Positions 52,963 to 64,000 of a stretch of 64,000 nt of DNA are shown here, piece after piece. Each line of letters begins with the position of its first letter. Within the stretch, counting starts at the first letter, position 1. Both the position numbers and the translations under genes were made by a program. The DNA comes from Pyrenophora tritici-repentis (taxonomy: Eukaryota > Ascomycota > Dothideomycetes > Pleosporales > Pleosporaceae). Below the pieces are notes generated by a model. That model made no database searches and was not told where the DNA came from. It saw only the letters and a program-made list of their open reading frames with translations. The stretch lies in contig NC_089390.1 of assembly GCF_003171515.1 (NCBI RefSeq), positions 6,634,001-6,698,000 of the forward strand, in the 5' to 3' direction.

Positions 52963-54233
52963 TTGAGCCCCCAAATAACTATGTTCTTCTCATTCTTGGA
53001 AAGTTAGGAAGCATAGTTGTGAGAGCACATAATTTCGGTATTGAGTATGCAGAAATTACTCTGTAAGTTGTTCTAGGCGGGAAAGAACATTGTACATTTC
53101 GACCTTGTCATTGGGAGCATTCTGCAGGTTATGCAACACAAGGATCAAGAGCGTCAAGGCTCGAATTGGGATTAACTATTCAGTTGTTTCAGTAAATTCG
53201 GGGTTGCGTTCCCAGGGCCCCTTATATTTGGCGACTGTTCGGAGGAAGACTTGGGGAAAAATCAGGTGGACAAACGGATTGAAGGCATCCTTCCGACGAG
53301 GTCCGAAGAAAGAGTGGGGAGTAGTCTCCACCGACGGGCTAGGAATAGTGCTAATGGATAGGTGAGCCATAGACAGATAGGGTTTTACTACCGCACAAGT
53401 GTTGAATTATGAAAATGTGCATCATCGAGTCGCCTAGTTATTTTTGTGATGTGAGCACCTTTGTTGGATGCAGTAGGTATTCTTCACGGTGGGTCAAACA
53501 ACTAGGATTATTTATTTTGAATGTCATCGTGCAAGGAACAGGGTCGGCGAAATTCCGTGGGCTTAGCGCACACACACTCACAACCATGATAATGCACGAG
53601 ATGCATGTGATGGACAGAAATCAATCTTTGCATATGTATGGCGGCCAAAGAGGACATTGTGCGACGATCGCTTGGCACATTTCTCTGTGCAGGTCATCGT
53701 ACCGTAGCTAGGTGGCCTGTTGCTAGAGGGTAAGCTAGCTAGCTTACACCAAAGACTCCACGCCATGAACGACGAGACGAACAGAAGGACAGTGCATGGA
53801 TGTGGGTGCAAAAGGGCCCCAGTAGATCCGCCCGATGGAGCATTTGCTCATAGCCTACCATTGGACCAGCCTCGTTTCTAGGCCTTGTGCACCGAGCTAA
53901 CCCTTGCCGCCAGCTCATTCGGCTGCTGGGGCTTACGCTCAAGCCGAGCACCTCAGCTGCCCTCCACCACACCATCGTTCGCGATTCAGTCGGCGAGAGG
54001 CTGCCTTTTATTGTTTGTTGGCATTGAGCGCATGCGTGTCTGGCTTCTCAGCATCGGGTTTCTGTATTATATCATCACGACATGACGATTTAAACGATTC
54101 TCTATCACTTGCCAGCGGCTACAGCGATATACCCAGCATACCTCGACCACATTGGCCTCATTTGCGCCCAACCCATTGCCAGCAGTGCACCCTAATTCCA
54201 ACGCACCACCACCGCTGCGATTGATTCTTCATC
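52963..54233. other. Intergenic, promoter of the giant leashin-like gene
   Basis: 1.27 kb without a domain-bearing frame. Contains the RNA15-homologue 3' end and the upstream region of the giant gene. Nothing else was seen. Confidence 0.45.
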
Positions 54234-57200
54234 ATGTGGAGCAGGTTAACGGGCAGTTCTGCTGCCTCCAACAGCTCCAAGGACGAAGAAAGTCGCCGCC
54301 GCCGCACTAGCGACTCCACGCGTTCGAAGCGCGATCGGGAGACGGGTGAGGCTAGGTCTGTAGTTTCCTCCACGTCGACCCGCAAGCCTCCTAGCACACG
54401 ACGCGAAACGGCGGGTTCATCGATAGTGTCGTTTGCGACAGCTTTTGATGAGATGCCGCGCTCACGGGCAACAACAAACACGAACCCAAACACAAACACG
54501 AACAGCGACCTCTACGACGACCCAGAGAACTATGACCGACGTCGCGACGACCGCCGAAGCAGCTACGCCGAATCCACCACCTCGACCATGCGCGGCGACG
54601 ACAAAGACCGAAAGAAGGCCAAGGACAGGAAGGTGGAGAAGCGACGCTCAACGACGCGCTCCGAACGCTCCGGCAGCCTGTCGCAGTCGAGCAGTTACAG
54701 GGGCGACACTGGTGACAGCCCCCGCTCGGGCACCCAACGCAGCTTCAGCGGCCAGACTGGCAGCGACGGCTTCTCGCAGTTTCCTGGCCAGGCAGGAGCG
54801 CCCATGATGTCTGGCGCTCTGCCAGTGGGAAGCAGCGTCCCACACCATACCGAAGGAATGTCGAGCCACGTGCAGAGCCAATTCCCTGGCCAGGACCCGG
54901 TGCACTATGCGTCTGGTGCTCTACCGGGTGGCCAGCCATATGGAGAGGCTTCCGACTACTATAGAGACCAAGGCCAGTCTGTGCATGACCAGCCTGGTAT
55001 TAGACCCCAGCAAGGTCCTCTTATAAACCACAATACTCCCCATCTCATCGCCGCCTCTGCGCATGCCAATCCTGTCCCCGACACTGGATCTGGCGCTGCA
55101 GCAGACTTCTACACCTCCAGCATGGACCCTCCTTCATCCAGGCCCCCACGACCCTCAAGCTCATCCATGCCTGGCGCCTTTGTCGACGACACGGCTGCGC
55201 CCCAGAAGCCACCGCGACCTGCATCCTCCTCGAGGCCTAACAAGTCTAGCACCTATGGCTCTGCTGCTTCCATGGCTGGCGGGGCCGCCTTTGGATATGC
55301 TATGGGCCACAGCTCTTCTAATCATGAACACTCTACCAGCTATAGCAGCACGTCGAATGTTCGCCCTTCTACCTCATACTCATCACACCCTAATAATACC
55401 CCGGCTGGTCCTACATCATCTTACAGCATGTACGGGCAAGGTCATAATGCTTCTAATACTGCTACAAACGGTAGCGCCCAATTCCCTCCCTACGTCGAGC
55501 CTCCTTATGGCGACGACGACGTGCCTCCACCTAAGCCACCTCGGCCAGGCAAGCCCGAGAAGCACTCGTCTGGCAGCGCTGCCGGGCTGTATGCTGCTGG
55601 TGCTGCCGGACTGGCGGCCTATGGCTTACATCACCATAACTCCCACTCCCACTCCCAGTCGCACTCACATTCCCATGTGCACAGTACGTCGCACAACCAC
55701 TCTTCGGCAAATGGAACCATACCTGGGCAACACAACGGTCTTACGCCAAGCCCGTACATCTCAGGCGGCATGGCCCAGCATCATCAACACACTGGCCCTG
55801 TCTCCAAATTTGTCGATTGGTGGAAGGACTACGAGGATGTGCAAAAGATGGAGGAGTACACAGAGTACATTGGAGTCTGCAGGGGCTGTTTTGACCCTCG
55901 TTCCTCTGTGCTTGATGCTCCGCGAAAGCACCACTACTACAAGAGGCGTTCCAACGAGCACATGCGTCTCTCGGGCGGCATCGAGAAACAATCTCGTTAC
56001 AACCTGAAAGAGAAGAAGTCTTACAATTCTATCTCCTCGGGTGAGGAGAGACGCAAGAAGAACTCCACCAGTGCGGCAGGATGGGTAGCTGCTGGCCTTG
56101 GGGGCATCGGCCTCGCAAAGGTTGGTAAGGCCGTGCTAACCGCGGGCCGTGACGATTTCGATGACACGTACAGCATCAAGTCTGGACGTTCTCGCGTATC
56201 GCGCCGCAGCCGCAGCCGATCAGCCGAACGCAAGAGCTATAGCTATGGCCAAGCTGCGATCCGTCATCGAAGTCGCTCTGCCGATCGCATGTCCCAAATG
56301 TCCGTCGGTATTACAAATGACAAGAAGGACCGCCGGGACCACAAGGTTCGTCGCCGACATTCGCGATCAAACTCCAGCTCCAGCTCTAACTCAGGGCACG
56401 GGAAGTCTGGCTTGATTGGTGCTGCTATCGGTGCAGGCCTGGCGAGTGCTGCTTTCGGAGCGGCCACGAAGAAGCAACCGAGCCGCTCCAAGTCCCCCAA
56501 GAGAGTCCAAGTGCTTCACCCCCGCCGAGATAGCAGTGATGATGAGCGCAAGAGGAGAAGGTCCCAGCAACTCCGACGCAAAGTATCACGCAGCTCGACT
56601 TCTGGCGCCTCCGTCATCGAGATTGGCGATACTCACGAATCTCAAGGTGGCTTCCTGGGAGGCTTCTTCGCCGCGCCTCCCCCGAAAGAGAAGCGCTCCA
56701 AGGAAAACAGCCTCAAGAAGAAGAAGAAGGGGTTCTTCAACTTCGGCAATGGCTCAGCGTCCTCGTCTGACTCTGAGATGGCGTTCGGCACTGGTTATGT
56801 CAGGAGGCGCAGGCGATCATCAGTCAAGAGACGCAACTCTGATGACCGCTTGAAGGCTTCGCTCATTGGGCTTGGCGCCACTGCAGCAGCTATCACCGCA
56901 GCCAAAGCTGGCAAGAGCAAACGCAACGAGGTGGTTACAGTCAAGGAGAACCGCCTCAGCCGCAAGGGTAGCGTTTCTTCTCGGCCTGGTTCGCGATTCG
57001 GCGACGATGAGTGGGAGGACCTGCCCGACGATGGTACCTCCGATTCCGCCAGCGATGGCGGTCTTGTGTACGGTGACTACACCTTGAAGAAGACCAAGAG
57101 CCAAGAGTCAATTGCGTCTGATGACTCGGGTACGAAGAAGTGGGGATGGCGTTGGGGTTTCGGCAATAAGAAGAGGAGGTCTTCCAACAATCTCTACGAC

Positions 57201-60200
57201 AACATTGCCAGTACCTCTCTCATCGGACCCACTGCAGCTGGTGCCGCAGGTGCATTGACAAGCGCGACAGTTGTAACTAGTACGAGCCATACACACCATG
57301 ACAGCGAGTCGAGCAGCGCCCAGACGTTGCAATCAGTCTATCCTGTCGCACCCATCGATCCTAATGCATCATTCGATGCACGACGCACAAGCTCAATCTC
57401 GACTTCGCAGCCTCTGGCGACCTCAGGGCCCGCTCCCATCAGCATCCAGCAGCCGCAGCCAATGCATCAGATTCCCGGAACTATCTACTCCACGCAAGCA
57501 CCCCCTCAAACAGGCTATACCGCCCCAGCAGGTCCACCTGTCTTCTCTACATCGCCTTTCCCACCTCCCTATCCAGCACAATCCCAAGTCCAGAACATCA
57601 TCATCCAAAGTCCTCAACACCCCACATTTCGCCGAGCTAATTCTTCGCCCATTCAAACAACATCTTGGAAACGAGATGCGGCTCTCGCTGGCCTTGCCGC
57701 AACTGCTGGTGCCGCAGCAGTCTCCGCACTCAAGCACGCTGATCGTCCGCCTAGCCGTCCGCCTAGCGCATCGAGCAATGTACGCTTCAATTTAACTCAG
57801 GAGCAAGCTGAAAAAGAGCTACGCGAGCGACGCAAGGAGCAAGATAGGCTCGAAGAAGAAGCCAACCGTCGCCGCGAGCAGCAGCGAAGAGAGGATGAGG
57901 CACGACGAGAGGAGGATGAACGCATCCGACGAGAACAGCAACGACGCGATGAAGAGGCACGTCGAGAAGACGCTCTGCGACGAGAAGAACTGACTCGACG
58001 AGAAGAGGCGTTGCGACGTGAAGAGCTGGCACGGCGAGAAGAAGCTGTCCGACGGGAGGAAGAAGAGCGTCTGCGAATCGAGCAGCAACTTCGAGAGGAG
58101 GAGGCCCGCAAGGTTGAAGAAGACCGTCGTCTAACTCTCCTTCGCCTCGAAGACACGGCACGCGAGGAAGACGAGCGACGACGCCGTGAACTGCAACGTC
58201 AACAAGAAGAGGCACGCAAGTTTATGGAGATCGAACGCCTAGCTAAGCTTGAACAAGAGCGTCGTCGTGAACAGAATGACTTACATGGGCGTGCAGCTCG
58301 AGAAGCCGAAGAGCGGGAGCGTCAAAGGCGCGCGGAACATCTGGCACACCTGGAGCACCAGCGTCAGCTTGCCATTGAGGCATCTGAGGCGGAGCGAAAG
58401 CGGAGAGAACGTCGCGAATCTCAGCAACAAGAGGCTGAGCTCGCCGAGGCCGCGAGGCGCGAGGCCGAGATCCAAGAGGACCTGGAGCGTCGACGCCGGG
58501 AACATGAAGCACAGGAGTATTCCAGCAGATACGAAAGCGACCGAGCACGGAAGCTTGAATCACAACCCACTGGAAGCTCAATCGCCTCGACTGCCACCGT
58601 CGTGCAGCGTAAGGAGCAGGAATTGCAGGAGCGCGAACGGGAGGTCTTCCAACCAGACACCAAGAAGTCTTCTATCGCTGGTGCTGTAGCTGCCGGTGCC
58701 GCTGCTGCTATCGCGACAGCAGCCATCTCTTCCTACAAAGACAAGGAGAAGGAGAGGAAAGAGAAGGAAAAGGAGAAGGAGCGTGAACGGAAGCGCGAGA
58801 AAGAACGTGAGCGTGGCTGGAAGCGCGAATCGTCATCTTCAAAGAGTAGTTCCTCAAAGGCCAGCTCTTCCAAGACGAGCTCTTCAAAGACAAGCGGATC
58901 CAAGTCTGCAAAGAAGCTCGAGGCGGCCAATGTGAAGACCATCGAGCCCAGCAAGGTCGAACAAGACATATTCGATGACGACATTTTCAACCCCGACATG
59001 TTCAAGGAACCACCTCGCGAGGCTGTAAATGAAGTATTACGCGACTGGGAGGATAGATACTCCGCAAAGCCAATCTCTCAGGCCGAGTTCTTTGCACCAG
59101 CCGAACTACTACACAACGACAACTTGCCCAAAGTTCACGCTCCGAATCCCAACGAGGGAGCTCCGGACCTACACACCTACTATGCGCACGAAGACTACCC
59201 TACGAGCCAGCCCATAGTCCCGCCATATCCACCTTCATATGCCTTCACTGCTACAAAAGACGGTCGGTCTGCCAGACAACAACCGCCCCCTGTACCGACA
59301 TTGAACCTCATCATGCCCACGCCTCCAGGTAGCCGTGCGCCATCTGTGCGCAGTGCGTCTGTCTCCCCAGCACCACCTATTCAGCGTATCCGAGAGACTG
59401 AAGAAGAGCCTGACTTCAATCGCGCCAGGTCTCGGGTGAGCTGGGGTGAGAACCAGTTTCATCACTTCGATGTGCCAACTCCTGAGTCTTATCGCGAACA
59501 ATTTGTCTCGGATGGCGATCTCAGGCGTGCAGAGTCCAATTACTCGCCTGACGTAGCCACTATCCAACGTGAACCACCCAAGTCCGAACAAGCACCACCT
59601 ACGTACATGCCTTACCCCCCGGAGGCGCCTACAGCTCCTCAGCCAAAGGAAATCGCCCCGAGCACGCAGTACATCCGCGAAGAGGATGATTCGACATGGG
59701 ACAGTGTCGCAGGTGCCGCATCAAAGAAGAGCAGCAAGAAGGAGAAGAGGAAGCAGGAGAAGGCCGCCGCCGCAGCGGCCACTGCAGCAGCAGCTACTGC
59801 AGCCGCGGCTTTGACCTCTGCAGCTGTTCTTTCGCGAGAGAAGCCTGATGAAGCTGACTACAGGCATGGTGATCCTATTACTCCCTCTACTCTTAGCAAC
59901 CCGTTCTCCGACACCAACAAGGCGCCTTCCACAATTGCCGCATCAACCATTTCTGCCGCGCCATCAACCAACAGTGTCCAGACTGCCTACTCTGCTGCAC
60001 CATCGTCTAGCAGTGTCCAAACTGCCTACTACCAGCCTGAGCCTGCGCGCTCAGTAAGCAGCGTGCAGACGGCATATTATCAGCCTGGACCAGTACACGA
60101 GATGTGGAGGATACCAGAGCAAAGCGCAGTCGGACCTGGCTTTATTGAAGGCGAGCTTGAGGAGGATTTGCCAATGCACATCCCCGGTAGCTTTGATGAC

Positions 60201-63200
60201 GAGCCAATATCTGAGCTGCCTGCTGAAGAGGCCTCAGCTTCTTCAGCGGCGAAGGAGCAGAAGGGTAAGGAGAAGGCAAAGGGTACTAACGAGACTGTAG
60301 TCACACGACGGGGCGAGCCGGAACCTGCCGTAGTTTCAGAGAGGGGCAAGGAGAAGAGCAGGGAGTCTGAGTCCGAGCTCAAGGTCAGCAAGAGGGAGAA
60401 AAAGGACAAGAAGAAGAAGAAGTCGTCATCCTCCAAGTCAAAGCGAGCTAGTGTGGATACCTGGGAGATGAGCGACATCAGCCCACCTCACAGCCCCATC
60501 ATCGAGCGCGATCCCCGAGACATTGAGCCATCACGAGCTATCGAACGTGACCCCAGGGACATTGAACCATCGCGATCCATCGAACGCGACCCGAGAGACA
60601 TTGAACCGTCGCGGTCCATCGAACGCGATCCCAGGGATATCGAACTACCTCGACCGAGTGAGCCTTCACGAAATGGTGAGCCGTCGCGCTTTGCCGAACT
60701 TCAACGCTCTCCTGAGTCCACTCGCTGGTCTGATTCGCAGCGCTCCCCGGAGTCATCTCGCTATTCCGATATGCAACGATCTCCTGAATCAACTCGTTAC
60801 TCCGACTCTCAGCGCTCCCCCGAATCGACTCGTTCCACCGACGCATCTCGTTCTACTCAACCTTCCCGCTCTGCAGAACCCACTCGTGTCCCAGATCCTT
60901 CACGATACGCCGAGCCAAGCCGGTCTTCTGAGCCTTCGCGATCTGTAGATCAAGCTCGGGACCACACCCCGGCAAGAAGCACATCACAAGACAAGGAAAG
61001 CAGTGCTATTAAGGCCGTCACTGCCGCCATGACAGGTGGATTTGCTGCACTAATGGGCACCACGATGAGCCAGGACCAAGCCAGGATGACTTCTGACCTC
61101 GAACGTGCTAGACAGAATCTGGCGTCTGTAGAGAAGCCTGCCCCTCCCCCAGCCAATGGCTCTCGCGCACTCAAAGAGCACGAGAAGAACGTGACAATCC
61201 CTAGCTATGCATTCGAGGGTATTGAGGAGTTGGCCGACAAGACACCTAGACCGAAGAACCAGAAGAGGCATAGCAGTGGCAAATGGTCTCCAACGATTGG
61301 ATCTCCCCTCAGGACCGAGGTGAAATCCGATGACTACATGAACGCTCGTACCACTCGTTCGCAATCTGATGCTTCCACCTATCAGCCATTCGTCGAAGCC
61401 CCGAAGGTGCCTACTGCGTCTCCGTTCACGACCGTTCCTCCGTTCACAACCTCCGAGCTTACCGCCTCTCGCAGCATAGCCGATTCTGGCTATTACGCTC
61501 CTGACGACATTGCACGCAAGGATGCCTCTGAGAAAGACTCGGATGGATCTCACTCAGCAGGCTCAGACGAAAGGACCCGACCACGCGATTCAAACACCCG
61601 CGCCAAAGACGACTCCTATGTCCGAAGCAAATCCGACGACGAGCAGGACTACATTATGCGCAGCATTGCTGATGACGACGACGTAGGCTCAATCGCTTCC
61701 TTGAGCTTCAAATACGACGACCCTGACCGCGAGGAGCGACGTCGCAGACGCCGAGAAGCCAGATCTGAGACCCGTGAGAAGAGCCATGACCGCGGTTATG
61801 GCGAAGAGGGCGGCGAACGTAGGCGAAGACATCGTCGCCATGAAGACGAGGACGCTGGGGATGACTGGGACACGCGATCTACATACTCTGAAGCTCGCTC
61901 TGACGCTAACGGTGAGCGCCGGCGTAAACACAGAAGACGAGAGAGCGAGAGGGATGCTTCGCCGTCAGAGAAGAAGCACAGGTCCCGCTCATCTGCAGCA
62001 TCTGAACATGGTGATGGCTATGACGAGCACAAGCATTCTCGGAGACGTTCGAAGCACGATATTGACGACAACAAGTCCGTAGTATCCTCAATCGCAGGTT
62101 ACGACGAGGAGCGCAGTCCAAAGAAAGAGAAGGAGAGGGAGAAGCGACCAAGTGGTTTGCTGGGTCTCTTCAGCAGCAAGTCAAGGGAAAACCTGGCTGA
62201 GGCAGCCAGCAAGTCATCGAAATCGAGGGACGACGACGATGAGGAACGCAAACATCGTAGACGGAAGCATCGGTCAGATCGCGCTTCTACGTACGGCTCA
62301 GACGATGATGATATGCGCTCCACGATCTCTAGCAGTAGTCGACGCGAGAAGAGGAGTAGTCGCAGTCGCAGTGAAAGAGGAGATGGAGACAGGGAGGATG
62401 CGTATGATGACAAGGTACATCGCTCTTCCTATGTGCGATAGCATCGTTGTTCGCAATGTAATTAGAATGAATGTTGATGTTGTGTATTAGGATCGTTCAA
62501 ACGCTCGAACCCCGCCCTCGCATGCCGATGAACAACTAGAACAAGACCAACCGTCTTTTTTAGACGATCGGGCAGTGGCCGCAGCCGCTCCAAGTCCACT
62601 GCCCGCAAGTGAGCCTGTCCTTGAGGCTCAAAAGGGTAGTGGCATCATCCCGGGAGGTCGGCCCGAATCCCCGCTTACGACATCCGACAACACCCGCGTC
62701 ACCGCCTCCGCTGAGGCCTCCGCTGACGCTGACCGGCCCAAGACACCTGAGTTGTCTTTCGAAGACAGCCGCGCGCTACTGACTCGTCTCACAGGTCTAC
62801 AGCCTTGGCTGTTAGAAGCCTTCCCGGATGAGCTTCCACCTCTACCGTTGTCACGGCCAAGCTCTCCAACCCGATCACCCGAATTCAGTCGCCCTATAGC
62901 AGACTTGGCCAAAAGAAGACTGTCATCCACTGCTGTCCCCATTCGCTTTCGAAAACCCAGTGGTCCCTCTGTCAGCCAGCGCGACTTCTCCGGCGAGGCT
63001 CCTCAAGTGACAAGCCCTATTCCCGTCCCATCACCGACACGTGCTCATCGGCATGCAAAGTCTCACTCCACCGAATTCAAGTCGTCGCGTGAGTTTCGAC
63101 CATTGTATCTTGTGGAACGCAACCGCAAGTCCGGAGATTTTCAGGAAGCGCTACCGCCTCTACCACCCAGCACCACTCCATCAGTGGCATCGGGCACTGA

Positions 63201-64000
63201 GTCAGATGGAGAGTTTGAGTCTGCCCAGGAATCGCCCGATGAGCGACCTGACCCCTTCTCCAATGAGCAACATCTCGATCCTTTGAGTGTCGTATCAGAC
63301 CTCATCTCACCCCGATATGGACCGGAGCTTCAACACCCCGAACTCGCCAACCGCGAAATCCAAGAAATCGAGGAATCTGGTCAAGCTACACCAAAGGCGT
63401 CTGATTATTTTGCGGGTGCACCGCAAACGCAGAAAGTCGGTCCAAACTATGACTCTCTCACTGCCGCCTTGGAAACCGCCAGAGCTGAGCAGTATGAGTC
63501 CTCCACTGACGACTTCATGTCAACATTAACGTCTCCGCAAAATTCAACGCCTTTGGAGACCAGTGCTCCTCTTGATGACAGCATGATGCGGGATATCAGT
63601 ACGCCTCGCCGTGGAGACTCTCCCCCGTCGAGTTCGTCGAGACTTCAGGACGCTGCTCTTGGTGCAGTGGTTGGCGGATTGACTGCTGCCGCTGCTACTG
63701 TTCTTCTATCACGCCCCTCTTCGCCTCCACGCAAGTCTAGGGATGTTGTTAAGGAGGTTCGACCGGCTGTTGAGGAGAAACAGCCTGAGTCTGTGCCAGA
63801 GCCAACCATCCAGGAGAAGCAGCCTGCACCCGAGCCTATTGAAATCGCAGCTGAGGCTGAGCCTGTACCTGAGCCAAAGGGCAAGGGCAAGGGTAAGACC
63901 AAGAAGAACAAGAAGAGCAGGAAGACTAGCATCTCCGGGACTCTGGCATCTTCTCTAGTTGAAGAGGAGGCAGTGCCTGTCCAAAGTTCTCCAACCTTGA
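54234..64000 (+). CDS. lah: Giant leashin-like (involucrin-repeat) protein, 3' partial
   Basis: Exon 1 is 54234-62414 (2,727 codons). A 76-nt intron (62415-62490) joins exon 2, which is open to the window end, giving about 3,230 residues without a stop. Without the splice the frame would end eight codons later. The protein is mostly disordered: Ser/Pro-rich N-terminus, a conserved-looking block at about 523-600 (KFVDWWKDYEDVQKMEEY, CRGCFDPRSS), and a Glu/Arg coiled coil at about 1190-1440. Tandem repeats at about 2090-2200 and several Gly/Ala-rich hydrophobic stretches follow. Fungal proteins annotated as involucrin repeat include Lah/leashin, which tethers Woronin bodies to the septal pore. 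The assignment rests on architecture and general resemblance. No other gene starts before 64000. Confidence 0.75.
60501..60656 (+). repeat. Four tandem 39-bp repeats in the leashin-like gene
   Basis: Units start at 60501, 60540, 60579 and 60618 and encode IERDPRDIEPSR(A/S) four times, the last unit diverging to ELPR. Synonymous differences between units suggest the array is not brand new. Confidence 0.9.
60705..60848 (+). repeat. Four tandem 36-bp repeats in the leashin-like gene
   Basis: Units start at 60705, 60741, 60777 and 60813 and encode variants of RSPESTRYSDSQ. They are followed by a looser series of Ser-Arg-Pro-Glu motifs to about 60950. Confidence 0.85.

Noticed and set aside
55063..56007. 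314-codon frame inside the leashin-like gene
   Set aside because: Out-of-frame shadow. The main frame continues through it with consistent low-complexity repeats.
62415..62441. Stop codon of the giant gene at 62441
   Set aside because: A GTACAT donor at 62415 and a TAG acceptor at 62490 join it in frame to more than 500 further codons of similar composition, so the stop is intronic.

Overview
The window looks like nuclear DNA of a filamentous ascomycete (Pezizomycotina; Dothideomycetes/Pleosporales is my best guess, not proven). Reasons: protein-coding genes with short GT..AG introns (46-165 nt), an AA9 polysaccharide monooxygenase, a giant leashin/'involucrin-repeat' protein of the Woronin-body tether type, Zn2Cys6 regulators, and DNA transposons whose tryptophan codons have decayed to stops in the way expected from repeat-induced point mutation (RIP). 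There are no rRNA, tRNA or CRISPR features.

Layout. 1-5.2 kb: decayed, gene-poor DNA holding a Tc1/mariner element (1203-2923) with perfect 27-bp terminal inverted repeats, TA duplications, a RIP-like degenerate transposase and a small nested insertion. 5.4-7.2 kb: an intact five-exon MFS sugar transporter. 7.7-15.9 kb: a nested transposon complex, in which a decayed pogo/Fot1-type element (minus strand) is split near its C-terminal codons by two LINE insertions at the same target: a 293-bp 5'-truncated 3' end and a near full-length 6.0-kb LINE (ORF1 with zinc knuckles; ORF2 with endonuclease, reverse transcriptase and RNase H). 16.0-26.0 kb: RNA 3'-terminal phosphate cyclase (-), a mitochondrial MDL1-type ABC transporter (+, divergent), a cupin protein (+) and a full-size ABCG transporter (-). 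26.0-32.9 kb: a 6.8-kb stretch without a convincing gene. 32.9-34.7 kb: a Zn2Cys6 regulator with an AT-hook (-). 34.7-38.3 kb: another gene-poor stretch. 38.3-54.2 kb: CFT2/CPSF100 (+), an orphan three-exon gene (-), a Pro/Gly-rich protein (-), an AA9 LPMO (-), a copper amine oxidase with a peroxisomal signal (+) and an RNA15/CstF-64 homologue (+). 54.2 kb to the end: the N-terminal ~3,230 residues of a giant leashin-like protein, running off the window.

The genes are mostly independent housekeeping, transport and degradation functions. CFT2 and the RNA15 homologue both belong to the mRNA 3'-end cleavage/polyadenylation machinery, 11 kb apart on the same strand. The most unusual structure is the nested LINE/pogo complex: the same ~13-17 bp target is present three times, showing two target-primed insertions at the same base, the second next to the first one's repeat tail. 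Exon coordinates were worked out by hand from reading frames and splice consensus, and no database search was possible.
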